Shown here piece after piece: positions 1 to 6,010 of a stretch of DNA of 6,010 nt. Under the pieces are notes generated by a model that was not told the DNA's origin, made no database searches, and was given only the letters and a program-made list of their open reading frames with translations. This stretch comes from an uncultured Selenomonadales bacterium (lineage in GTDB: Bacteria > Bacillota_C > Negativicutes > Selenomonadales > Selenomonadaceae). The position numbers were made by a program, and so were the translations under genes. Numbering within the stretch: position 1 is the stretch's first letter; each line of letters begins with the position of its first letter. The stretch is from NCBI GenBank assembly GCA_947302675.1, contig CAMYWI010000104.1:1-6010 (forward strand), read 5' to 3'.

Positions 1-1798
1 CAAGCACGCCGATAAAAGCCGTCACGAACATCATAGCCTCGTTGTTCGCGCAGAGCTTATCGTTGGCGGCGGCGACAACTTCCGCCAAGCTCGTGCTGTT
101 GTGCGTCGAGACCGTGAAATTTTGTAGAATGGTTTTGCTGATAACCATAAACAACGCGGCGGGAATGCCCTTGCCCGAAACGTCCGCGACCGTTATCGCA
201 AGGTGCGTCTCGTCAAGGAAATAAAAGTCGTAGAAATCGCCGCCGACTTCCTTTGCGGGCGTCATCGTCGCGAGCAGTTCAAAATCTGCGCGGCTGGGAA
301 AATCTTTTGGCAACATGCCGTTCTGAATATCCGTCGCAACGTTGAGCTCGGTTGCAATGCGTTCGCGCTCGGCAGTGACCTTTGTCAAGGTCGCCATGTG
401 ATTTTTAAGGTCGTCGGTCATTGCGTTAAAGGAAGTCGCGAGGTGTTCAATCTCGTCGCCCGTTTTTATGTCAAGCTTTTTGTCGAGGTTGCCGCTTGTA
501 ATTTCGCGCACGCCTTCGGAAAGTATGTGGAGCGGTTTGGTAAGTCGTTGCGAAAAATCTTTGCTCGTCGAAAACATGAAGTAGAGAAAGCCCGCCAGGA
601 AGAACAGCGCGGCAAAGGTCGTGAGGAAAAATTTTTCCTTCAAACGGATTATGAAAGCCCCAATTTGATCAAGGAAATAACTGCGGCTGACTTCGGCGGT
701 TTCTAAAATCTCTTTACGCAAAGTCAGCGTCGCGAAACTCCAGCCAATATCCTTCATTGGCGCGAAGGCAAGAAAATAATGTTCGCCGTCGACAGTCACG
801 GGGACAATCCCGTTTTGACCGTCGACCATTTTTTTTGCCGCATCAGCCAAAGTTTCTTCGTGATTCCCGCGCAGGTCACCGCCGCCCGAAGTCGCAACCA
901 ACGAGCCGCTCTTTTGCGAGGAAAAAATCACTTCGCCCTTACTGTTCAAAACAAAGCTGAACCCGTTCTTGCCGACAGCCGTCTCGTTAATCGCGTTGTA
1001 AATGTCGGTGACAGAAACGCCAATGCTGACGACGCCCGCCACGCCGTCGCGGTCATAGTAGGGCGCGGAACAACTCATGGCTTGATAATTATCGGTGGCG
1101 TCGTTGTTCGAGAAGAGGTCGGAGAAAACCGGCGCATTGGCGTTAATCGCGTTGATATACCAAGGACGCTCGCGGCAATCGTATTGATAAATATCCGCGT
1201 TCTGAAAATCCAACGCGCCGCTGACTTCGGGATAGAGCGTGACGCCGAGAAAATATCCCTTGCGCGAACCGACGTTAAAAGATGATTTGTATTCGGCAAA
1301 ACTAAACGACATCGGGCGGAGAATATTTCCAATGTTGCTTGCAATCTCAATCTCGCGGCGAAGTGATTCGGGCAGAGTTTCAGGCGTCATGCCGTTCAAA
1401 TAAGTTTCGGGGCTGTAAATTATGTAAGGGTCGAAATTTTTCACTTTGTCAAAGCGCGGGTCGAGAAGTTTAATCGGCTTGTAGTCGGCGGGATTTGAGG
1501 CAATTTTGGTCATTGTGCGCGACAAAATTTCCACGTCGGAGCGAATCAAATTCAGGCGGCTGTTAAGGAAGTCAGCGCGATCTTTTGCCAAGTCGCCGAG
1601 AGTTTTTTTCTGCTGATACTCCATAAGAATTTGCGTGAAATTCGCGCCCGCCCTGCCGACGCCGTTGCCGAGTGTCTCCAGTTCGTCGACAGCCAAGCTC
1701 ATGCCATAAAAAGAAAGACTGCTCAAGGTCAGAAATGACAGAATCCCCGCCGCCAAGACGAGGTTAAGCAGTCTTTTTTGTATCTTTCGATTTTTCAT
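1..1798 (-). CDS. dCache-HAMP-SpoIIE-type PP2C serine phosphatase, membrane sensor (partial, C-terminus beyond the left edge)
   Basis: The minus frame is open from ATG 1798 to the left edge, giving 599 codons and no stop. A short basic N-terminus (MKNRKIQKR) leads into a first membrane helix at about residues 10-33. An extracytoplasmic double Cache domain fills about 40-380, with RPWY at 211-214. A second membrane helix lies at about 388-410, HAMP at about 412-470 (TKPL near 419, GDEIEHLA near 450), a short helical linker (ATELNVATDIQNGMLP), and then a SpoIIE/PP2C domain. GGDFYDF at 519-525 and DVSGKG at 539-544 supply metal-binding Asp521 and Asp539. Roughly the last 100 residues of the phosphatase, including the later metal-binding Asp, are off the window. 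By family knowledge it dephosphorylates a phospho-STAS protein when the sensor is engaged; the STAS gene two places upstream is the obvious substrate. It is third in the operon, 9 nt after the ATPase gene. A further C-terminal domain cannot be excluded. Confidence 0.93.
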   Translation of the reverse strand, partial: MKNRKIQKRLLNLVLAAGILSFLTLSSLSFYGMSLAVDELETLGNGVGRAGANFTQILMEYQQKKTLGDLAKDRADFLNSRLNLIRSDVEILSRTMTKIASNPADYKPIKLLDPRFDKVKNFDPYIIYSPETYLNGMTPETLPESLRREIEIASNIGNILRPMSFSFAEYKSSFNVGSRKGYFLGVTLYPEVSGALDFQNADIYQYDCRERPWYINAINANAPVFSDLFSNNDATDNYQAMSCSAPYYDRDGVAGVVSIGVSVTDIYNAINETAVGKNGFSFVLNSKGEVIFSSQKSGSLVATSGGGDLRGNHEETLADAAKKMVDGQNGIVPVTVDGEHYFLAFAPMKDIGWSFATLTLRKEILETAEVSRSYFLDQIGAFIIRLKEKFFLTTFAALFFLAGFLYFMFSTSKDFSQRLTKPLHILSEGVREITSGNLDKKLDIKTGDEIEHLATSFNAMTDDLKNHMATLTKVTAERERIATELNVATDIQNGMLPKDFPSRADFELLATMTPAKEVGGDFYDFYFLDETHLAITVADVSGKGIPAALFMVISKTILQNFTVSTHNSTSLAEVVAAANDKLCANNEAMMFVTAFIGVL

Positions 1799-1804
1799 CG
1801 GACG

Positions 1805-1809
1805 CCCTC
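1805..1809 (-). promoter_or_regulatory. ribosome binding site of the SpoIIE-type phosphatase, overlapping the upstream stop codon
   Basis: GAGGG shares the GA of the TGA stop codon of the ATPase gene and lies 6 nt before ATG 1798. This supports that ATG as the start. The overlap implies translational coupling, so phosphatase synthesis should follow ATPase synthesis. Confidence 0.7.
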
Positions 1810-2215
1810 AGAAAAATTTTTTCATGCGCAGAATATTTTTCCCGTCAGCATATTCATAGGAAATTTCGTCGACATTCTTTTTGACAAGGAAAATCCCCAA
1901 GCCGCCAATGTCGCGCTCGTCAATGTCAAGCGTCGTATCGGGGTCGTCATTTTCAAGCGGATTATAGGGCTTGCCGCCGTCAATAAAAGTCATGCGCACG
2001 GCGGAGGGATTTTCTTCAAACTCCATGCAAAAAGTCGCCGAGCCAATTTCGGGGTGATAGGCGTAGTTCGCAATGTTGACGAAAATTTCTTCAATGACAA
2101 GTTCCAGTTGCATTGAGGCTTTCATTGGGCAATCGCGCATTTCGAGTTGTTCGGTTGCGAAGTCGATAACCGTTTGCAGGTTCTCAACCAAAGCCTCGAC
2201 CGTAATTTTTTCCAT
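1808..2215 (-). CDS. RsbW/SpoIIAB-like anti-sigma ATPase / serine kinase (HATPase_c_2)
   Basis: This is a 135-residue single-domain GHKL ATPase, the usual size for RsbW/SpoIIAB-type switch kinases. The N box reads ELVIEEIFVNIANYAYH (about 38-54). Its Glu43 and Asn47 match the catalytic Glu and Mg-binding Asn of SpoIIAB. The G1 box is IDGGKPYNP (78-86) and the G2 box is GGLGIFLVKK (104-113). Known members bind and inhibit a target such as a sigma factor, and phosphorylate their STAS antagonist on Ser to stop it displacing that target. The gene begins 12 nt after the STAS stop and is followed 9 nt later by the phosphatase gene, so kinase, antagonist and phosphatase are co-transcribed. The start is set at the second of two nearby ATGs because of Shine-Dalgarno spacing (separate entry). 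The kinase residues appear intact. The target is not in the window. Confidence 0.92.
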   Translation of the reverse strand: MEKITVEALVENLQTVIDFATEQLEMRDCPMKASMQLELVIEEIFVNIANYAYHPEIGSATFCMEFEENPSAVRMTFIDGGKPYNPLENDDPDTTLDIDERDIGGLGIFLVKKNVDEISYEYADGKNILRMKKFF

Positions 2216-2221
2216 AAACAT

Positions 2222-2226
2222 TCCTC
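2222..2226 (-). promoter_or_regulatory. ribosome binding site that decides the ATPase start
   Basis: GAGGA abuts the ATG at 2221 with no spacer but lies 6 nt before the ATG at 2215. Initiation at 2215 (protein MEKITVEAL...) is therefore favoured over 2221 (MFMEKIT...). The site lies just beyond the TAA of the STAS gene, consistent with coupled translation. Confidence 0.7.
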
Positions 2227-2227
2227 A

Positions 2228-2524
2228 TTAAGCGATTGTCATTAAGCTTGCAAAGCCCGTCATTTCCAAAACTTCCATGACTGCCTCGCTGACGTTGATG
2301 AGTTTCATTGAGCCTTGTTTGTTCATGCGCTTTTGGGCGACGAGCAAGACGCGCAAACCCGCCGACGCGATGTACTTCAACTCGGCTAAGTCGAACGTCA
2401 AATCCGTTACGCCGTTGAGCGCAGTCGTGAGTTCTTTGGAAAGTTCGGGGGCACTGCCTGCGTCGAGCCTTCCGACAATCTTCAGCGTCAATGCGCTACC
2501 GTTTTGTTCCTTCTTAATTTCCAT
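2228..2524 (-). CDS. STAS-domain anti-sigma factor antagonist (SpoIIAA/RsbV-like)
   Basis: The 98-residue protein is a complete stand-alone STAS domain, slightly shorter than typical SpoIIAA/RsbV. It starts with a beta strand pair (ALTLKIVGRLDAGSAPELSKEL), then LTFDLAELKYIASAGLRVLL. In that second segment Ser54 sits at the family phosphorylation site, equivalent to the Ser of the DSSGL / SSAGL motif. A C-terminal helix (VMEVLEMTGFASLMTI) matches the fold. Known function: the unphosphorylated form binds the partner ATPase/kinase and frees its captive protein, while phosphorylation by the kinase switches this off. Here the partner kinase (12 nt downstream) and a phosphatase suited to restoring the active form are in the same operon. 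It is the first gene after its own promoter and has the strongest Shine-Dalgarno of the operon, which fits a need for excess antagonist. No anomaly was seen. Confidence 0.94.
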   Translation of the reverse strand: MEIKKEQNGSALTLKIVGRLDAGSAPELSKELTTALNGVTDLTFDLAELKYIASAGLRVLLVAQKRMNKQGSMKLINVSEAVMEVLEMTGFASLMTIA

Positions 2525-2532
2525 GATTCAAT

Positions 2533-2539
2533 CTCCTTT
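2533..2539 (-). promoter_or_regulatory. strong ribosome binding site of the STAS gene
   Basis: AAAGGAG is a near-perfect anti-16S match, 8 nt before ATG 2524. It is stronger than the sites of the two downstream genes, GAGGA and GAGGG. Confidence 0.8.
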
Positions 2540-2553
2540 TGTAAATTTTTCTG

Positions 2554-2561
2554 TCACGTGA
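2554..2561. repeat. perfect 8-bp palindrome TCACGTGA in the partner-switch leader
   Basis: TCACGTGA begins 9 nt beyond the predicted -10, so it would occupy about +3 to +10 of the transcript. It is well placed for an operator. A related TCAC-2-GTGA palindrome lies in the leader of the neighbouring histidine kinase gene. Short palindromes also arise by chance, so regulatory function is inference. Confidence 0.35.
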
Positions 2562-2570
2562 ACTTCGACG

Positions 2571-2599
2571 ATAATAGCACAATCAATCTATTTTGTAAA
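2571..2599 (-). promoter_or_regulatory. extended -10 sigma-A promoter of the STAS-ATPase-phosphatase operon
   Basis: On the minus strand the -35 is TTTACA (2594-2599; 5 of 6 consensus bases). The spacer is exactly 17 bp and the -10 is TATTAT (2571-2576; 5 of 6), preceded by TG at the extended -10 position. Transcription should start near 2564, giving a leader of about 40 nt. The -35 lies 4 nt beyond the stop codon of the histidine kinase. The three downstream genes have no comparable internal gap, so this one promoter probably drives all of them. Confidence 0.75.
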
Positions 2600-2602
2600 A
2601 TC

Positions 2603-4234
2603 TTAAAGCTCTTTGCGGGCGGCAATGTACTTGTTGACGGAGGCGATAAGTTGAACCACGTCGAAGGGCTTGGCAATGTGATAGTTCATGCCGCTTTCAA
2701 TGCTCATGCGCTTATCCTCGTCGCGGCTGTTGGCACTGAGCGCGATTATCGGCAAGATTTTAGCGTCGGGGCGGTCGAGCGAACGAATCGCCCGCGTTGC
2801 TTCGTAGCCGTTCATGACAGGCATTTGAATATCCATTAAAACTAAGTCGTAGTAGCCCGGCGGGTGTTTGGAAAAAGCCTCGACCGCGTCGCAACCGTCG
2901 GCGACCGTCTCGACTGAAAAGCCCGACTCCTCCAAAATCGTTTCGGCGAGCATTCGATTGAGTTCAATATCGTCGACCAACAAAATCCTGTGCCCGTAAT
3001 TGTTATCTGCCGAAATGGTCTCAAGCGGCGCATCTTTTTCTTCCGACTCTTCGCGAACGATTTTAAAGGGCAAGCCGACGGTAAAAGTTGTGCCCTTGCC
3101 TTTTTCGCTCTCCGCCTCGATTGAGCCGCCCATTGCGTCAAGGAGTTTTTTAGTTATCGCAAGTCCCAAGCCCGCGCTGATATGTCCAGTCTTGGTGGAA
3201 GACTCTTCGCGCTCAAAAGTTTCGTACATGCGTTTCATAAAATCTTCGGTCATGCCAACGCCGTCATCTGAAATCACAAACTCGCAACGAATGTAGCCCG
3301 AATCGGAAACTTTTTTCTTCTTGCCCGTGATTTTGATGTGACCGCCGGCGGGCGTAAACTTTATCGCGTTGTCGAGGAGCGCGGAGATAATTTTCTTGAA
3401 GTTCACGTCGTCGGTGTAGACGAGTTCGCGCGGCAAGTTCAAGACGCACTCAAGCGAAATATTTTTTTGCTCCGCCTTAGCCTTGAAGGCGTGCACGACG
3501 ACCAAAACTTGTTCTTCCAAGTCGCAAACTTCGGAGCGCAGTTGCGTTTTGCCGTAAGTTATCTTACTCATGTCCAGCAAGTTGTTGACAAGGTTCAGCA
3601 TTTGCCAACTGCTCTCGTCGACTTTTTCCAGATAAGTTTTCAAAAGTTCTGGCTCGTTGATGTGCCGCCGCGCCAACTCCGTAAAGCCCCGAATCGAATT
3701 GAGCGGCGTCAAGATGTCGTGCGAAATGTTGAACAGGAATGCCGCCTTGATTTCGTTCGCCTGTTTTTGTCTATCCAATTCCATTTCCATGCGCAACTTT
3801 TCCTCCTGAATCAGTCGCCGTTCGGTAATGTCGCTGATAAAAACGTAAAAGGCGTCGCCGTGTTCTGGGAAGGTCGCGAAGTGCCCGTAGTCGTCAATCC
3901 AGCGAACAGTCCCGTCCTTGCGCGTGATTCGATATTCCACGTGGTCAAGGCGGTCGTTATCGGGGTCGGCGATTTGCGTCTCGATTGATTCTTGAATCTC
4001 GTTGAAATCGTCGGGATAAACCATGCCGCGAAAAGTGTAGCCTGTCAACTCTTTGAACTCGTCGAGATTTTCACAGCCGTAAATGTCCAAGACCGCGCTG
4101 TTGACGTAGAAAAGCTCGAACGGCTCTTTCGCCGAGTACACAAAAAATCCGCCGGGCACCTGCTCGGCAACCCATTTCAACATCGGCAGTACCTCGTACA
4201 AATATTTTTTGCCTAAAAAATTATCTCTTTTCAT
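2603..4234 (-). CDS. soluble hybrid sensor histidine kinase, PAS-HisKA-HATPase-REC
   Basis: A 543-residue protein without signal peptide or membrane helix, so a cytosolic sensor. A PAS fold with PAC tail spans about 15-140 (YRITRKDGTVRWIDD, then ISDITERR). A helical linker leads to HisKA with SHDILTPLNS, phospho-acceptor His172. The HATPase domain has Asn289 in LLDNAIKF (N box), DGVG at 324-327 (G1) and GLGLAI at 355-360 (G2). The receiver domain runs from about 416 to 540: acidic pair Asp421-Asp422, phospho-acceptor Asp468 in LMDIQMPVMNG, Ser500 at the switch Thr/Ser position, and Lys522 in AKPF. All catalytic residues are present. There is no HPt or DNA-binding output, so phosphate presumably passes to a separate HPt protein or the receiver modulates the kinase. 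The start ATG has a Shine-Dalgarno 5 nt upstream; the next Met is residue 18, inside the start of the PAS region. The PAS ligand cannot be read from the sequence. Confidence 0.94.
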   Translation of the reverse strand: MKRDNFLGKKYLYEVLPMLKWVAEQVPGGFFVYSAKEPFELFYVNSAVLDIYGCENLDEFKELTGYTFRGMVYPDDFNEIQESIETQIADPDNDRLDHVEYRITRKDGTVRWIDDYGHFATFPEHGDAFYVFISDITERRLIQEEKLRMEMELDRQKQANEIKAAFLFNISHDILTPLNSIRGFTELARRHINEPELLKTYLEKVDESSWQMLNLVNNLLDMSKITYGKTQLRSEVCDLEEQVLVVVHAFKAKAEQKNISLECVLNLPRELVYTDDVNFKKIISALLDNAIKFTPAGGHIKITGKKKKVSDSGYIRCEFVISDDGVGMTEDFMKRMYETFEREESSTKTGHISAGLGLAITKKLLDAMGGSIEAESEKGKGTTFTVGLPFKIVREESEEKDAPLETISADNNYGHRILLVDDIELNRMLAETILEESGFSVETVADGCDAVEAFSKHPPGYYDLVLMDIQMPVMNGYEATRAIRSLDRPDAKILPIIALSANSRDEDKRMSIESGMNYHIAKPFDVVQLIASVNKYIAARKEL

Positions 4235-4238
4235 TTCG

Positions 4239-4248
4239 TCACCTGTGA
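4239..4248. repeat. palindrome TCAC-2-GTGA in the histidine kinase leader, overlapping its ribosome binding site
   Basis: The plus strand reads TCACCTGTGA, two 4-bp arms around CT. On the minus strand it contains the Shine-Dalgarno AGGTG (4240-4244), 5 nt before ATG 4234. A protein bound here could affect transcription just past the start site. The arms resemble TCACGTGA at 2554-2561, but the distance from the -10 differs (19 versus 9 nt). Confidence 0.35.
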
Positions 4249-4267
4249 GCCGAAAAAATTTTTTGCA

Positions 4268-4296
4268 ATAATATCACAGCTTGCCGACTTTGTACA
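4268..4296 (-). promoter_or_regulatory. extended -10 sigma-A promoter of the histidine kinase gene
   Basis: On the minus strand the -35 is TGTACA (4291-4296; 4 of 6 consensus bases). The spacer is 17 bp and the -10 is TATTAT (4268-4273), preceded by TG. A TTGTAC -35 with an 18-bp spacer is possible but a poorer match. The -35 is centred in a perfect 10-bp palindrome, TTTGTACAAA (4289-4298). Transcription should start near 4261, leaving a short leader of about 27 nt. The promoter begins 8 bases past the uvrB stop codon. No GC-rich hairpin followed by a T-run lies between the genes, so uvrB read-through may add to kinase transcription. Confidence 0.65.
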
Positions 4297-4304
4297 AAAA
4301 AAAT

Positions 4305-6010
4305 TTACAAATGCTCTTCCAGTTTCAAGATAAGGTCGCGGAGTTCGGCGGCGCGTTCAAACTCCAAATTCTTTGACGCCTCGCGCATTTCGGCGGTTAA
4401 GCTCTTGACCAAAGTTTTTTTCTGCGCGGGCGACAATTTTTTTATAAGCTCGCTTGGTGATTTTTGTTTTTGAGTAGATTTTTTTAGCGGCAGTTCAATC
4501 AGCGGCGCGATTGGCTTTTGAATTGTTTTCGGCGTCACGTGGAATCGCGCGTTGTACTCCTCTTGAATTTTTCGACGCCGCGCAGTTTCCGCCATTGCTC
4601 GCCGCATTGAATCCGTGACTTTTTCCGCGTACAAAATTACTTTGCCATGAACATTTCGCGCCGCCCGTCCGATTGTTTGAATCAACGACGTTTCCGAACG
4701 CAAAAAGCCTTCCTTGTCCGCGTCGAGTATCGCAATCAACGAGACCTCTGGCATGTCCAAGCCCTCGCGCAGTAAATTTATCCCGACAAGCACGTCGAAC
4801 TTGCCCGCCCGCAGGTCGTGAATTATCTCCGCCCGCTCAAGCGTCACAACGTCCGAATGCAAATACCGCACGCGGATTTTCACGCCGCTCAGATAATCGG
4901 TTAGCTCCTCCGCGAATTTTTTTGTCAGCGTCGTGATTAAAACTCGCTCGTTCGCCGCAACGCGCTGATTTATTTCCGAGATTAAGTCGTCGATTTGATT
5001 TTCAATCGGGCGCACTTCGACCACAGGGTCGAGTAAACCCGTCGGGCGTATGATTTGCTCGACGGTATTTTGAGATTCGGCAAGCTCATACTCGGCGGGC
5101 GTCGCGCTCACGAAGATTATCTGCGAAATTTTTTGATTGAACTCGTCGAAGGTCAGCGGGCGATTATCGCGTGCGCTCGGCAGTCGGAATCCGTTTTCTA
5201 TCAACGACGACTTGCGCGATTGGTCGCCCGCGTACATTGCGCGAAGTTGCGGCAACGTCACATGAGATTCGTCCACGACCGTTAAAAATTTTTCGGGGAA
5301 ATAATCTATCAGCGTGAACGGCGGCTCGCCCTCCGCTCTGCCCGTCAAATGCCGCGAATAATTTTCTATGCCCGTGCAATAGCCCATTTCCTGAATCATT
5401 TCCAAATCAAAGCGCGTGCGCTGTTCAATGCGTTGCGCCTCGATTAACTTTCCTGCCGCCGTGAACTTCTCGACCTGCGCGGACATTTCGGCGCGGATAT
5501 TTTTTTCTGCCCGCGTCAAGTCTTCAAAGTCCGTGACGTAATGCGACGCGGGGAAAATAAAAATTTCGTCGCGCTTGCCCAAAATTTTTCCCGTCAAAAT
5601 TTCAAACTCGGTAATCTTGTCAACCTCGTCGCCGAAAAGTTCAATGCGCAACGCCCGCCCGTTGTAGCCCGCCGGCGTGACTTCGATAACGTCGCCGCGC
5701 ACTCGGAAGTTGCCGCGCTCAATGATAACGTCGTTGCGGTTATAGCGAATTTCAATCAGCCGCTGAAGAATTTTTTCGCGCGGAATAATCTGCCCCTTGC
5801 GCAGGTGCAAAAGCATTTTGGAATAATTTTCGGGACTGCCCAAGCCGTAAATGCAAGAGACGCTCGCTACAATGATAACGTCGCGCCGCTCGAACAAACT
5901 GCACGTCGCCGCGTGGCGCATTTGGTCAATCTCGTCGTTAATCGCGGCGTCCTTCTCAATGTAAGTATCGGTCGCGGCAATGTAGGCTTCGGGCTGATAA
6001 TAATCGTAGT
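4305..6010 (-). CDS. uvrB: UvrB, excinuclease ABC damage-recognition subunit (partial, N-terminus beyond the right edge)
   Basis: The frame is open from the right edge to TAA 4305, with 567 codons visible. UvrB works with UvrA and UvrC in nucleotide excision repair: it verifies the lesion, using ATP, and loads UvrC for incision. The visible part opens in the damage-probing beta hairpin, YDYYQPEAY (tyrosines that stack at the lesion) and [25 protein letters not shown] follows. The Walker B-type DESH is at about 246-249 of the fragment, then [18 protein letters not shown], the helicase C domain ([13 protein letters not shown]), and QTIGRAARN (motif VI, about 444-452). A complete UVR domain (about 533-567, [21 protein letters not shown]), the UvrC contact, ends the protein. 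About 90 N-terminal residues with the Walker A loop are off the window. The Met codon at 5921 is internal, not the start. Nothing looks broken or unusual. Confidence 0.97.
   Translation of the reverse strand, partial: YDYYQPEAYIAATDTYIEKDAAINDEIDQMRHAATCSLFERRDVIIVASVSCIYGLGSPENYSKMLLHLRKGQIIPREKILQRLIEIRYNRNDVIIERGNFRVRGDVIEVTPAGYNGRALRIELFGDEVDKITEFEILTGKILGKRDEIFIFPASHYVTDFEDLTRAEKNIRAEMSAQVEKFTAAGKLIEAQRIEQRTRFDLEMIQEMGYCTGIENYSRHLTGRAEGEPPFTLIDYFPEKFLTVVDESHVTLPQLRAMYAGDQSRKSSLIENGFRLPSARDNRPLTFDEFNQKISQIIFVSATPAEYELAESQNTVEQIIRPTGLLDPVVEVRPIENQIDDLISEINQRVAANERVLITTLTKKFAEELTDYLSGVKIRVRYLHSDVVTLERAEIIHDLRAGKFDVLVGINLLREGLDMPEVSLIAILDADKEGFLRSETSLIQTIGRAARNVHGKVILYAEKVTDSMRRAMAETARRRKIQEEYNARFHVTPKTIQKPIAPLIELPLKKSTQKQKSPSELIKKLSPAQKKTLVKSLTAEMREASKNLEFERAAELRDLILKLEEHL

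Noticed and set aside
203..1285. Two plus-strand open frames of about 167 residues (203-706 and 779-1285)
   Set aside because: Both are antisense to the continuous dCache-HAMP-SpoIIE frame, which carries clear domain motifs. Neither resembles a known protein family.
1..1798. Sporulation SpoIIE
   Set aside because: Sporulation SpoIIE has about ten membrane helices and no Cache or HAMP. This protein has two helices around a dCache domain and a HAMP, so only the phosphatase domain family is shared.
2590..2601. AT-rich palindrome ATTTTGTAAAAT just after the histidine kinase stop, considered as a terminator
   Set aside because: 5-bp arms without GC pairs and no following T-run cannot form a stable intrinsic terminator. 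It coincides with the -35 of the next operon.
1778..2839. Plus-strand frames opposite the ATPase, STAS and receiver regions (1778-2116, 2277-2561, 2504-2839)
   Set aside because: Antisense shadows of three well-supported genes. The frame at 2504-2839 also runs straight through the STAS promoter region.
3338..3988. A 216-residue plus-strand open frame opposite the histidine kinase
   Set aside because: It lies wholly inside a well-supported gene in the opposite strand, has no recognisable domain or convincing Shine-Dalgarno, and its composition is what the kinase codons produce when read in antisense.
4253..4264. A6T6 tract, and other A-run/T-run stretches across the window
   Set aside because: Most fall inside genes where Lys AAA and Phe TTT codons adjoin. 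The intergenic one may bend DNA, but nothing marks it as a specific site.
4243..4279. Inverted repeat CTGTGA (4243-4248) / TCACAG (4274-4279) around the kinase start site
   Set aside because: Arms are only 6 bp and separated by 25 bp. The upstream arm overlaps the promoter -10 region and would not be in the transcript, so it cannot form an RNA hairpin. Too weak to claim as an operator.
4305..5921. The ATG at 5921 as the start of uvrB
   Set aside because: The frame stays open upstream to the window edge and encodes the conserved beta-hairpin residues ([21 protein letters not shown]), so this Met is internal.

Overview
The window is a stretch of bacterial chromosome in which every convincing gene lies on the minus strand, so it reads from right to left. 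Two intergenic gaps (70 and 78 bases) separate three blocks: the 3' part of uvrB (4305-6010), a soluble hybrid histidine kinase (2603-4234), and a three-gene partner-switching operon (STAS protein, RsbW/SpoIIAB-like ATPase, and a membrane-bound dCache-HAMP-SpoIIE phosphatase cut by the left edge; 1-2524). No tRNA, rRNA, CRISPR array, insertion sequence or phage gene was seen.

The organism is probably a Firmicutes-like bacterium. The Shine-Dalgarno sites are strong and purine-rich, both promoters are extended -10 sigma-A type, and the UvrB sequence reads Firmicutes-like. My best guess is the Negativicutes/Selenomonadales, but this rests on overall impression and not on any search. Nothing here implies sporulation: the SpoIIE-type domain sits in an environmental-sensor architecture, not in the sporulation SpoIIE protein with its many membrane segments.

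How the genes probably work together: the dCache sensor phosphatase would read an extracytoplasmic ligand and dephosphorylate the small STAS protein on Ser54. The STAS protein and the ATPase/kinase would then switch partners to release or capture a third protein. That third protein, classically a sigma factor, is not in the window. The hybrid kinase next door is cytosolic (PAS-HisKA-HATPase-REC), has no output domain, and is transcribed from its own promoter. The two promoters share nearly the same design, T[G/T]TACA-17 bp-TATTAT with a TG before the -10. Each leader also carries a TCAC(0-2)GTGA palindrome, which makes joint regulation of the two signalling units plausible but unproven.

Overall this is a recognisable signalling locus next to a housekeeping repair gene. 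I see no strong evidence of a wholly new system. The main open points are the missing output of the partner switch, a changed ligand-contact position in the dCache domain, and the twin promoters.
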